Under the pieces are notes generated by a model. That model ran no database searches. It was not told the origin of the DNA and saw only the letters and a program-made list of their open reading frames with translations. DNA of 64,000 nucleotides from Pictodentalium vernedei (taxonomy: Eukaryota > Mollusca > Scaphopoda > Dentaliida > Dentaliidae): assembly GCA_031216915.1 (NCBI GenBank), contig CM062297.1, positions 538,740,971 through 538,804,970 on the forward strand, written 5' to 3'. This document shows, piece by piece, positions 37,151 through 47,468 of this stretch. Every line of letters begins with the position of its first letter. Position 1 is the first letter of the stretch. A program made the position numbers and the translations under genes.

Positions 37151-37267
37151 ACCCCCCGCAACTTTTATACCCCACGCAACAAAGTTGCAGGGGTATAATG
37201 TTTTTGACTGGTCTGTCCGTCACTCTGTCAGTCCGTCAGTCAGTCCTACTTGTTTTCCGGACTTTTT
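37151..37267 (+). mobile_element. Truncated hairpin-headed element
   Basis: Hairpin ATACCCCACGCAAC-AAA-GTTGCAGGGGTAT at 37,167-37,196, followed by repeated GTCCGTCA/GTCAGTC. The rest is cut off by the next element at 37,268. Same design as 24,186 but a different family. Confidence 0.55.
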
Positions 37268-38935
37268 AGCTCATCTTGACAAAGTCAAGCTGAGCTAATC
37301 TCATCGCTTCCCGTCCGTCGTCCGTAAACACCATGTTTTGGTCTTCTCCTCCAAAGCCACTGAGCCAATTCAAGTGAAAGTTTGTGTGTGTGATGGTCCC
37401 AAAGGGGCATTTCATTTTTGTTCAACTCAGCATGCCCAGCCCCATAGGGAGGGAGTGGGGGAAAATGCTCCAAAATATTTAAAAAATCTTCTTCTCAAGA
37501 ACCAGTATGTACAATGACTTGATATTTGCTATGGAGCTTCCAAAATGAGGTGTAGAATCAAGTTTGTTCAAACGAAGTTCGTGAAGTAATATTTGGCTTT
37601 GTAATAGGAGGGGTAAGATTTTTGGCCCCGCCCAAAATTTCTATTTTCTGGACCGATGGTCCGGTATGAACCAAATTTGGTTTGTTGTAGTATTGGGTCA
37701 TAAGTACTTGACCCATGCAAAAAAAAAAATTCCCGCATTCCCATGGGAACCCTGGGAGCTAAAAATAGAAATATTTTCAAACGCCCATATTTCCCAAACC
37801 CCACGGAACAGAGAGCTTTTATTTTTTATGAAGTATCCTTATGACCAGTAGAATTGAATGGTAAAAAAAAATGCCATCGGTTATGTTAGGGTGTTCTGTA
37901 ATGGGCATCGAAAAAATGCTGAGTCAGTATATTTGCAAAAATTTTAAAAAATCTTTTCTCCAGAACCAATCATCAGAATCTTTTGATATTTGGTATACAG
38001 CATTCATAGGGGGGTCAGATAAAAGTTTGTTGAAATAAAGCTCATTGGTTCATATTTGGGCTCTCGACAGGAGCCCGAAGTTTTAACATAGGGTAATATG
38101 GGGAATATTCTTTAAAAATCTTCTTCTTCAGAACCACCAGTCAGAATCTTTTAATATTTGGTATACATCATTGTTATAAGTGTCAGATTCTAGATTGTTC
38201 AAACCAAGTCCCTAGGTTAATATTTGGGCTTCCTACGGAAGCCCACATTTTATCTTCGTTCAATATGGAGGGTAATTTAAAAAAAATCTTCTTCTTCAGA
38301 TTCATCAGTCAGAATGCTTTGATATTTGGTATGCAACATCTCTATGGGGGTCAGATTCAAGTTTGTTCAAATCAGATCCCTAGGTATATATTTGGGCTCA
38401 CTATGGTAGCCCAAATTTTTACTTAGTGCAATATGAGAAAATTTCTTTTAAAATCTTCTTCTTCAGATCCACCAGTCGGAATGCTTTTATATGTGGTATA
38501 CAACATCTTTAGGGGGGTGAGATTCCAGGTTGTTCAATTCGAGTGCCTAGGTTAATATTTGGGCTCCATATGGGAACATGAAATTTAACTTAGTACAATA
38601 TGAGGGAATTTCTTCAAAAATCATCTTCTTCAGATTCACTTGACAGAATGCTTTCACATTTGGTATACAACATCTCTAGGGGGGTCAGATTCAAGTTTGT
38701 TCAAATCGGATCCATAGGTCAATATTTGGGCTCGCTATGGTAGCCCAAATTTGAACTTAGTGCAATTCGAAGAAATTTCTTTACAATTTCTCTTCTTCAG
38801 ATCCAACAGTCAGGATGCTTTCATATTCGGTACACAACATCTCTAGGGAAATCAGATTTAACTATGTTCAAATCAAGAGCCTGGGTTAATATTTGGGCTC
38901 TCTATGGGAGCCGGAATTGGCCATTTTGCTGAAGA
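37268..38935 (+). mobile_element. Helentron-like element, 3' truncated
   Basis: 5' hairpin AGCTCATCTTGAC-AAA-GTCAAGCTGAGCT, then GTCCGTCGTCCGT and a series of roughly 170-180 bp monomers related to those of elements B and D. The terminal GC hairpin and CTTG are missing. Unit 1 lacks this insertion between 25,500 and 25,560. Confidence 0.65.
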
Positions 38936-39403
38936 ATTAAAAATTTTGTATTCAGTACCCTCTAAAACACAGCTGAAACTCTACTATAAACTTCAGTGGA
39001 AATGGTAATGATGAATGGGGATTACATCAAGAAGGCAATATCATGACATTTTGATCTTCATTCATAAAAATCAATTCATAGACACTGAATGGTTGTCAAA
39101 ACAGATGCCATTTAAAACTATCCAATCCTTTCATTATGCAAACAAGTCAAGAAAGGGAGAAATATTGTAAGATAAATTGGCTATTATCACCATGTGGGTT
39201 TCAGAGATGCTGTATTGAAGTTTTGACCTCGCCTCTGGGCTTTATTAACATATATATTCCCAGAGACGAGTTTTCATCTTCAGTACACCGTCTCCGAAAC
39301 CGAACATGGTGTTAATAACCTATATGTAATTTTTACCTTCTAAAGGCAGTGATATAGTTGAATGAGTTTTAATTTTGTTACTATCTAAATCTTTGTTCCA
39401 TAG
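38936..39403 (+). other. Intron upstream of exon Y
   Basis: Low-copy sequence matching 25,550-25,968 of unit 1. It ends in CTTTGTTCCATAG, a plausible acceptor for exon Y. Confidence 0.6.
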
Positions 39404-39487
39404 ATTTGTGCCAGGGATGAGAAAATTAAACGACTCTTAGAAGATTTGGGAGAGTCCCAGTCACAGTTAACCACCTGTTACAATGAG
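39404..39487 (+). CDS. Exon Y: coiled-coil segment of the same unidentified gene
   Basis: This 84-nt exon lies between an acceptor (CCATAG) and a GTAGGTATTT donor. It is 28 codons, phase 0 at both ends like exon X. The peptide includes ICARDEKIKRLLEDLGESQ and continues with SQLTTCYNE. Leucines and isoleucines at heptad-like spacing amid charged residues suggest a coiled coil with a single glycine break. Together Y and X would give a 60-residue repeat. Unit 1 has lost this exon by a 294-bp deletion. The gene is not identified. Confidence 0.68.
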
Positions 39488-39749
39488 GTAGGTATTTCCA
39501 CACCCTCAAATCTATGAGATCACTTTGGATGTTACAGATATTTTTCACATTGCCATTTTTTTCAAATTGTGGAATGATTAGATTTATTCCACTGAAAAAT
39601 ATAAACTTATTGTGAGTGTAAGTATAACTAAATGTGATAAGTTACTATTGAATGGTTGGAGAAGATACTGACCAAACTTTAAAGAAAATGCATTGGAGAT
39701 TATGGTAAATTATGAAAGACGAGGCATAAATTTTGTGCAGTAATTTATT
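39488..39749 (+). other. Intron downstream of exon Y
   Basis: Short low-copy segment whose first two thirds are deleted in unit 1. The remainder matches 25,973-26,030. It ends at the insertion point of the next element. Confidence 0.6.
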
Positions 39750-40539
39750 AGCTGCGACTAGCAGCTCTATAAGTGGCAATGTCGGTCTGCCTGTCTGTCT
39801 GTCGGTCGGTCGGTCGGTCGGTCGGTCGGTCTGTCTGTGACCAACGAGTTTCAAAACTCAATAACTTTTGAAATACTTGATGGAATGACTTTATATTTGG
39901 CATGTAAGTGTATCTTATTGATGTCTAGCCACTGTTCAATGCATGTGTTGTTCCAAGTATTTTTCTTGGAGTTATGGCCCTTGATGAACTTAGAATGTCG
40001 GTCGGTCTGTCTGTGACCAACGAGTTTCAAAACTCAATAACTTTTGAAATACTTGATGGAATGACTTTATATTTGGCATGTAAGTGTATCTTATTGATGT
40101 CTAGCCACTGTTCAATGCATGTGTTGTTCCAAATATTTTTAGCTCACCTGAGCGAAGCTCAAGGGGAGCTTTACTAATCACTTTCTGTCCGTCGTCCGTC
40201 ATCGTCCGTCCGGCGTTAACTTTACATTATCGACTTCTCCTAAACCACTAGCCCAATTTTATTCAAATGTTGGCTAAATGTTTATTACCTAATGCCAATT
40301 CAGATTTGTTCAAATGAAGTTGCCCCTCCTCCTGGGTGGTGCCACGCCCCCAAGGGGGCACCAAAATCTTTGTAAATCTTCTTCTCATGAACCAGCAGTA
40401 GCAGAGACTTGATATTTGGTGTGCAGCTTCCTTTTGAGGTGTAGACTCAGATTTGTTCAAGAGAAGTTTGTGGGGCTATACTTGGCGTCGTTATGGGAGG
40501 GGCAAAATTTTTTGCCCTGCCCAAACCCAAAATTTCTAT

Positions 40540-40738
40540 ATTTTTATACTGTACCAATGACCCAGACATAGTTGGTGCTAACTCTTAAATTATAGGGCCA
40601 AACACAAATTTTGCCCCCCAATCCCCAAAATTTGCATCTAAAACCAAAGAAAACATGTCCTGAATGGCCCTCCACACTTCACCTCTACTGCGCATGCGCA
40701 GTGTCAAGGACGTTCCGAAATTGGCGCCATTAATCATT
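40540..40738 (+). repeat. DIRS left inverted terminal repeat
   Basis: Pairs with 47,243-47,468 in reverse complement at high identity. It includes a perfect 16-bp palindrome, ACTGCGCATGCGCAGT (40,687-40,702), which matches the NRF-1 binding consensus. The start at 40,540 is set by its match to the circle-junction copy in the internal complementary region. Confidence 0.9.
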
Positions 40739-41858
40739 TTCTAAGTTTGGCCCTTCATCAGTTAACATCTGACTGATCTTTGTGCTTGTAAATCTCAGTT
40801 TAAATGATGCCAGACACATAAATATTAGTGAAATGGTGATTCTAAGGAGGATAGAGAAGGAGGAGAGGAAAAATGTGTGACAGAATATTATCAGGGCTGT
40901 AACTTAAAATTTTTTTAATGAAATTATGTTAAGTTACCTATTTTTGAGGCAGCAGCCATTTTGTTGTCATTCTGATTATTTAGTTACACTGTTTTTTCAG
41001 TGTTTTCCTCTCTCCCTGTCCTTTTAGTCCCCCCTTGCTATTCTCCCATGCTTTTGGCATATTTTTTGTAATTATTATTACTAAATTTTCTTGGGAGTTT
41101 TAGCTGAATAACAGAATGAATTCTGTTCTTTTCCCCATGTTTACGTCTTCACCTACGGGTGGTTAGGCGTTGTGTTCTGCATCTACCATCTGATGTTCTG
41201 CAGTTTCTTCCCTGGAAGTCTCTGTTTTGCATCAGATAGTGTATTTTTGGTAACTGATTCCGGGCCTGGGTGCCTGGAGTCTTATTTTAGTGTTTTTACA
41301 TTCATTGTTTACATTTACAACAGCCCTCTGTGTGAGGGGGGGATTTCTTGAAAATAATATCTTGATGTTATTTTAATCATAACTGGATACATTATTTTTG
41401 TTCGTAAGTGTTGAATAAATTGTTTAAAATATTTAAAAAAAATTTTGTCCACACTTAGGCTTGGGATCCATTGGGGCTCAACGTTACTTTTCAGAAACTT
41501 GGGCTGTTCTGAAAAAATATTTTTTCAAAATATTTTGATTTCAATTATTTTTTCTATATTAATGGATCATATTATTATTATGTATTTTGATTGCCAGGGG
41601 TTAGTGCGAGTACCAGGACTTGTTTGCTTTTCACATTGAAAGGGTTTTGATCAATTGTAATAAGAGGAAGTCTTCCTCTGACTTTTATATTCATTCTATA
41701 TGTGGTCAGTGTACTCGCATTAACTCCTGTTCTGTATCGTATGATTTCGATGACAATATGGGAAGCGTATGTCACGGTATGTTAGTGGGGAATTGGACAC
41801 TCCGGTCCTTTCCCCGCAATTTCTAATTCAGACAATCAAGATTAGGGTGATGTATCTG
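40739..41858 (+). other. DIRS leader, no recognised gene
   Basis: AT-rich sequence between the left terminal repeat and the tandem gag-like units. No intact frame above 68 codons. It may hold the promoter and the start of gag. Confidence 0.5.
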
Positions 41859-44131
41859 TGATGTCTTCCAACAGTGTGCCTCCGTCGTCACAATTAATGA
41901 AGGGCTAGCGGAAAAGTGCTCATGTAAATACGCCAATTGCCTAAGAGGACCCTAGTAGGTTCGACGGCCTTTGACGTCCGCTAGCTCGCCTGGTGTTGCG
42001 TCCATTCACCGAATGGTTCGGCAGCCGGGTTCGTCCGTTGCGGTCTAGAAGGAATTTTAGGGTGATGCGAGCACTATAAATCAACCAAATGCACACCCAG
42101 TGACGGCGGATTAGACGGAGAATGGAGGAAGCCTTTTAGTCCGGTTCATAGCTCGTTCTGGTCCATCCGGACGGCGAGCGAGAGAGGCCCCTCTCTCGTA
42201 CAACAACATCTGGCCCCAGATGTTGTGGTACAAAATGTTTCGCATTCGGAGCATACGTCCGTCGCTCGGGACGCTCCGACATATAGTCAGTCCGGAGTAG
42301 ACTGTCAATAAGGCTTCCTCATTCTCATGGTAGCGCACACGACTGCTCTTGGCTACGTGACCTCGGATATCCAGTCAGCTTCGCCAGTCAGAGAATCATC
42401 GGTGACCAGGTCACACCATCCGGTAGCCAGGAACACGAGGCCTGCAGACTCCGGACGTTCGCATAGGAAGTGTGCGGGAGTCAACGTACACGGAGCTTCC
42501 GGCGGCAATGCATCGTAAGACCGCTACTGCACAGGCCTCGGGAACGGACCTGCTTTCCTAAATAGCACAGTTTATCGCAGCATCCCAGCATCAACTGAAT
42601 CTGTCGCATATTTTTTATCCGACTATGCTGGGTCGGGATGCTCCGCGGAAGCGGGTACGGACGTTCGAAAATTTCATCCGGTCCGACGGGATACCGAAAG
42701 GGATTTGGAGGATTTCGAGCTTTCCCTTTCGGAACAACATATGCTGTTGTGTATGTCATCTGACTTGATCTTCTACAGCTTCTTTCGTCGGACCAGAATG
42801 CTGCGATACCGGATAAGAAACTGATAGCGTCGGTGGACTTAAAAATTTTTGGTTCGGTTCAGGGACATCGTCCCTCAGTTCCGACATAGTCCAATAATGT
42901 CACACAAACTTTCGAATTATTGAACGACGCTATATATATTATTATTATATGCTTGCTATAATCAAGCATTTCTGGTTTCTTGTTCGCAAAGTTACGGAGA
43001 TGTCTTTCAAAAGTGTGCCTCTGTTGTCATAGTTAATGAAGAGCTAGCGGCAATAAGTGCTCATGGAACATGTCTATCGCCTAAGAGATCCCTTGTAGGA
43101 TCGACGGAGTGCCATTCGCTAGCTCACCCGTGTAGCGTGCATTCATCGAATGGTTCGGCTGCCGGGTTCATCCGTTGCGGTCTAGGAAGGAGATTTGGGT
43201 GATGCGAGCACTATAATTACTTTAGTACTCACCCAGTGACGGCAGATTGAGGACAGATCGGAGGAAGCCTGTTAGTCCGGTTCCTGGCTTGTCCAGGTCC
43301 GTCCGGGCTGTGAGCGAGAGAGGTCCCTCTCTCGTCCAACAACATAGGGGACCGCATGTTGTTGTTCAGATATTTTACATTCGGAGCATATATCTGTCGG
43401 TCGGGACGCTCCGTTATATTGACAGTCCGAGAGACTGTCCATAATGCTTCCTCATCCTCACAGCAGTGCACACGACCGCACATTGGCTACGTGACCTCGA
43501 GTATCCGATCAGTTTCGTCATTAAGTGATTCCACGGCGAATAGGTCACGCCATCCGGTAGCCAAGGGACACGAGGCCTATACACTCCGTTCGCTCGCATA
43601 TTGGTATTATGCACGGGGTAACGATCAAGGAGCTTCCAGCGGCAATGCATTGTAGGACCGCTTCTCCTCAGGCCTCAGTGACGGACGTGCTATCCGAGTT
43701 AGCACAGTTGTTTCGCAGCATCCCAGCAATCGACAGTTTCTTGGTCGAATCAGGAATTATCCGACGGGGCTGGGTCGGTGCGGTCCTCGGTTGCATCAGG
43801 TACGGACGACCGAACGCTTTATAGGGTCTGACAGGATGGCGAAAGGGATTCGAAAGATTTCAAGTTTTCCCTTTCGTAGCATCGGAAGCTGCCATTCATA
43901 TCTTCTGGCATTATCTTCCAGTGATTGTTATTTCGGACTACATTGCTGCGATGTTGGATAAGAGACTTATAGCGTCATTGGACACGGAATTTTGGATCAG
44001 TTCAGGGACTTTGTCCCTGACTTACCGACGCAGTCCAATAATGTCATTACAACATGTGTTTTATTTTTCGACGCTATATATGCATACAAGCCTGCTACCA
44101 AGCATGATAGTTTAGTTTCTTGTCCGCGTTG
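41859..44131 (+). pseudogene. DIRS gag-like region, duplicated in tandem
   Basis: Two copies of a roughly 1.13-kb unit (41,859-42,999 and 43,000-44,131) share order and motifs at moderate identity. Frames are broken in both. Matching fragments such as TDVLSELAQLFRSIPAIDS in unit 2 and a degraded counterpart in unit 1 suggest a gag-type protein, but the assignment rests mainly on position. Conserved dyads occur in both, for example CGAGAGAGG/CCTCTCTCG near 42,180 and 43,315. So does the TCAGGGAC/GTCCCTGA hairpin near 42,860 and 44,005. Confidence 0.55.
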
Positions 44132-44614
44132 CTCATTTCTGCCGTTTTATCATTTATACGAATAATTTATTTTGGCAGAGCAGGGCATACCGAGAGTTCA
44201 TATGCGTCTAGACGGCATGGTTAAAGACTGGAAATATTCTTTTTCGCCGTCTATGTCTTTTCCAACCACAATGTTGGAAACGACAATGATGTCTAGTAGA
44301 CTTAACTTAGACGCTTTATCATACGTAATCCACCATACTGAGGCGTTATCATTACGTCTTCAAGAAAAGATTTACGGGATTTTATTCTCAATGTGATTTC
44401 TTTTGAGGGCAGTAGTTTATTCACGTATAACTCTGCCCTTCAGTGGCTGATTGGAGTTGGTTAGACGTGACGCAGCCCTAGCTACATCCACGCGCGTGGA
44501 TAGTAAGGTAAAGAACTCTCTCAGAGTCGCTTCATTCTCGGAGAAGCTTCTCTTCGACGACAACTTTTCAGCAATCCATGAATTGCTCGATTTACACGTT
44601 CTCTTGTCTATCTA
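44132..44614 (+). pseudogene. DIRS gag C-terminal part; reverse transcriptase missing
   Basis: An open stretch at 44,172-44,396 (ending LSLRLQEKIYGILFSM) is followed by a frame with RRDAALATSTR and LRVASFSEKLLFDD, which resembles the C-terminal part of DIRS gag. RNase H sequence starts about 100 bp later. The roughly 900 bp expected for reverse transcriptase is not there, so a large internal deletion is inferred. Confidence 0.45.
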
Positions 44615-45020
44615 GTGTTACAAGAGATTCAGACTGGGGCAAACATTCGGTGGTTGACTCAGAGAGTGCCACTGCAGTTGCTGGACTCGAGTGTTATAGT
44701 TATGACGGTTGCCAGTCAAACAGATTGGGATATAATATTGATCCCAACGGATTCGAAGTGCCAGGGTCTTTGGGTTCCGCAGTCTCTTAGCAATCAGTTT
44801 TCTTCCGCGGAATAATGTTTTTTAGGCTTGCTTTATGTCATTGCATGAACATTATTCAGAAACGCATGTCCAAATCCTGTCCGTTAATTCGACAGTAGTG
44901 GCGTATCTCCGGAACCAGGGAGGCACTCATTCGTTTCCGTTATTCAATTTAATGGAAAGAATCCGTCTGTTGGTTATAGTACACCAAGTTCTGTTTCGGT
45001 CCGTCATATTCCGGGTCGTC
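44615..45020 (+). pseudogene. DIRS RNase H domain (broken)
   Basis: The frame 44,615-44,815 reads RWLTQRVPLQLLDSSVIVMT then VASQTDWDIILIPTDSKCQG, where DIRS RNase H has a TDAS core. The usual catalytic Asp is replaced by Val. After a stop, 44,835-45,023 includes SVNSTVVAYLRNQGGTHSFP, corresponding to the family's DNxTVVAYINxQGGT motif with Asp changed to Ser-Val context. At least one stop and one frameshift lie in this stretch. Confidence 0.75.
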
Positions 45021-45330
45021 TGATTGTTTTACCGGACTCCCGTTCACTTAGGGGTCGCTTGTTGCCGTCAGAATGGACTCTCAACAAACAAGTATTCAAT
45101 CAGATTTGCTATCTACGGGAGCGCCCAATGATGATTTATTTACGACACAGCTTGCTAATCAATTGCAGACGTATGTGTTGGCTTGTCCGGATCTCTGAGC
45201 TAATGTTGTTAACGCTCTATTGATCTAATAGGACGGAATGATAGGATACGCGTATCCTCTGGCGCTGTTGTTTCAGCAGGTATTGCTAAGATAAACAACC
45301 ACAATACATTTCTGTTGATAGCATCTCTAT
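44999..45330 (+). pseudogene. DIRS connection region (HIPGRL, SEWTL, DLF motifs)
   Basis: From 44,999 one frame gives VRHIPGRLIVLPDSRSLRGR then LLPSEWTLNKQVFNQIC. The next frame (from about 45,115) gives GAPNDDLFTTQLANQLQTYV then LACPDL. Downstream another frame has a YAYP-LALLQQVL-KI-like stretch. These match the conserved order HIPG / EW / G-P-DLFA / YAFPP / vL-KI between RNase H and recombinase in DIRS pol proteins. Three frames are used, so it is disrupted. Confidence 0.8.
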
Positions 45331-45469
45331 CTTCACAGAGACCGTGGGTAATTTACTCTGTTGTCTACTGTGGGACTTAACGTGAAATCTTCCTCAATGA
45401 GAGGATCTTTTTTCGCTGGGTAAATCGTGTCATCTTTATCACAACCCGCAAGGTCGCAACCTTCACGTA

Positions 45470-46500
45470 TTCCATTGTGTGGTCCGTATTACATTGTAAG
45501 CATTGTACTGGACGAGCTTTGGACGCGATTTCTTACTATAGGAGATCCTCTTCTTCGCTATTCTATGCGGCTAAAGTGGAGGCTCTTCCGTCATTGGTGT
45601 AGGGATCACTATGTTCATATTGTTGATCCCTCCATACTACTCATTGCAACTTTTTAGTATACTTGTTTGACAAGATCTACTGCAGTCTGTTATTATTTAG
45701 GTTATAGGTTTATGTTACCTCATACCTATGCACTCTATGATAGTTTACAATTGAGTCTTATGTCTCTTTATCTAAGTCAGTTAGTAACTTTTCGATAAAT
45801 AGACTTAGAATCTTTAGATTAAATTCCTATATGGAATTTAACTTCGGTTCTTATTTAGCTGAGTAATCATTTGAGCCTCTGGAAACAGTAGTTTTCAAAT
45901 TCTGACCTTTTAGACAGTAATTCTGTTGGCTTCTCTTTTACTGAAGAGTCAGTGAGTTTCATGCACTATCGATGGATGATTTTCACTTTCGTAGTTTCGG
46001 AATCACTACTTCCTTTACTATTTAGGTTGGATTTTTGCATAAGAGTTAGGCTCCTAATATCCGGAAGCTATTGTTATTAAGGTCCTTCCGTCTTCGTACG
46101 GGCATAGGCCTTTACTCTGTCCGGTTAGAGTTTATGTATTTATAAACAGATATCTGTTTATTACTACGGATGTAAGCTTCTTCTGTCTTTGATGCCTAAT
46201 AGAAGGACGTTATGCTCCATTCTATTGCTAATGGATTCAATTAACTATCGATACTGCTTATGGTATATCATTGACTCACAGTTGTGCTTAAGATTTCGGC
46301 TCATGAAGTAAGAGTTCTTCTACATCTTGGGCTTACATTAATAGTGTCGCTATTATAGATTTTTGAAGGCTGCTCATTGCGCTCAGCCATCCACATTCAT
46401 GAATTTTTATCTCAGAAATATCGAGTCCATTTCTGGAGACCTCTATTGTTAGGTCTATTATCTACTGCTCAGAATGTCATTCACTTAACAGTTGCTACTA
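45470..46500 (+). pseudogene. DIRS tyrosine recombinase (decayed)
   Basis: 45,565-45,612 encodes MRLKWRLFRHWCRDH, matching the DIRS recombinase N-terminal motif Y-SKW-xF-xWC. About 46,345-46,430 encodes KAAHCAQPSTFMNFYLRN, matching the family's C-terminal A-W-STF-x-FYLRD motif, and shortly after it GPLLSTAQNVIHLT, the expected end. Sequence between is AT-rich and full of stops. The catalytic R-H-R-Y residues cannot be placed. Confidence 0.7.
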
Positions 46501-47076
46501 TAGCTAGGTAGGCTGTCTGTTTTGGCAGTGACTCCGTTCTGCTGCCCTCTTCGCTCTGGGCTATTTGACCCAGGGCAAGAAAAAGGGGGGGGGGGGGGGA
46601 GGGTGTTCCCTTGGGTCACCTGTTTTACTATGAAAACAAGGGGATACCTCCTCCGGAGTTAGTAATTCTGAGCTGTTATTGGGATGGTTGTTTAGTGAGA
46701 AGTTTATGTTTTAAAAATTCATTCAAGTCTTAGTTTTTAAAGTATAGCTTTTGAATATAGCACGTGTCAACGGACATGATTATGCAATCCTCAGACTCTT
46801 TTAAGGAGTATAAGAGTCTCTATTCTCTAGACTTACTTTATTTATTGGCTTACTTTAAAAATTATTAGTATAAAGATTATATTGGATATTAATAGAGTAC
46901 ATGGATGTATGTTGCTCAATTTTGGAAGGTGTTGTTTCTTTGTAATTTATCATAAATAAGAAAGATACATGTAAGGCTTATTACTTCTTTTTCCCTAGAG
47001 GGGATGACTCTATTTTATATTACTGAGCGTATTCCATCTTGCTCTATGTCCTTGGCCCTCCAGCCTTTTTACTATT
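46501..47076 (+). other. DIRS 3' untranslated region
   Basis: AT-rich, no gene. A poly-G tract lies at about 46,587-46,601, and near it CTCTGGGCTATTTGACCCAGGG could form a short hairpin. Confidence 0.5.
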
Positions 47077-47166
47077 CAGCTATGTCTGGGTCATTGGTAC
47101 AGTATAAAAATGTTAAAAAATTTATAGTAATTTCTATATTTTTTATACTTACCAATGACCCAGACG
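47077..47166 (-). repeat. DIRS internal complementary region (circle-junction copy)
   Basis: 47,083-47,111 is the reverse complement of the first 28 or so bases of the element (from 40,540). 47,112-47,166 is the reverse complement of its last 54 or so bases (to 47,468). The two join at GTT at 47,112. The segment is therefore an inverse copy of the joined right and left ends, which is the template arrangement described for DIRS-1. It fixes both element ends to the base. Confidence 0.92.
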
Positions 47167-47242
47167 GGGATGGCCCTCCCAGGAGTTGGGAACTCTTGCC
47201 TCCCCGCTGAGTACATTGCGCTTACCAGGCACTGGTTATTAG

Positions 47243-47468
47243 AATGATTAATGGCGCCAATTTCGGAACGTCCTTGACACTGCACATGTGCAGTAGAGGT
47301 GAAGTGTGGAGGGCCATTCAGGACATGTTTTCTTTGGTTTTAGATGCAAATTTTGGGGATTGGGGGGGCAAAATTTGTGTTTGGCCCTATAATTTAAGAG
47401 TTAGCACCAGCTATGTCTGGGTCATTGGTAAGTATAAAAAATATAGAAATTACTATAAATTTTTTAAC
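47243..47468 (-). repeat. DIRS right inverted terminal repeat
   Basis: Reverse complement of the left repeat, with a distinct outermost 30 or so bases ending CTATAAATTTTTTAAC. The NRF-1-like palindrome here reads ACTGCACATGTGCAGT (47,279-47,294): both CpGs are changed to CpA/TpG while the symmetry is kept. Confidence 0.9.

Larger units (their letters stand above)
40540..47468 (+). mobile_element. DIRS-type tyrosine-recombinase retrotransposon (decayed)
   Basis: A 6.9-kb element with inverted terminal repeats of about 200-226 bp at both ends and an internal complementary region at 47,077-47,166. In order it has gag-like sequence, RNase H, the connection with HIPGRL and DLF-type motifs, and a tyrosine recombinase. 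The flanks rejoin as AATTTCTAT/TTTCC, matching intact paralogues such as 29,270 and 37,640. No target duplication is seen, which is the rule for DIRS elements. Reverse transcriptase motifs are not found between gag and RNase H. Many stops and frameshifts show it is inactive. Confidence 0.9.
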
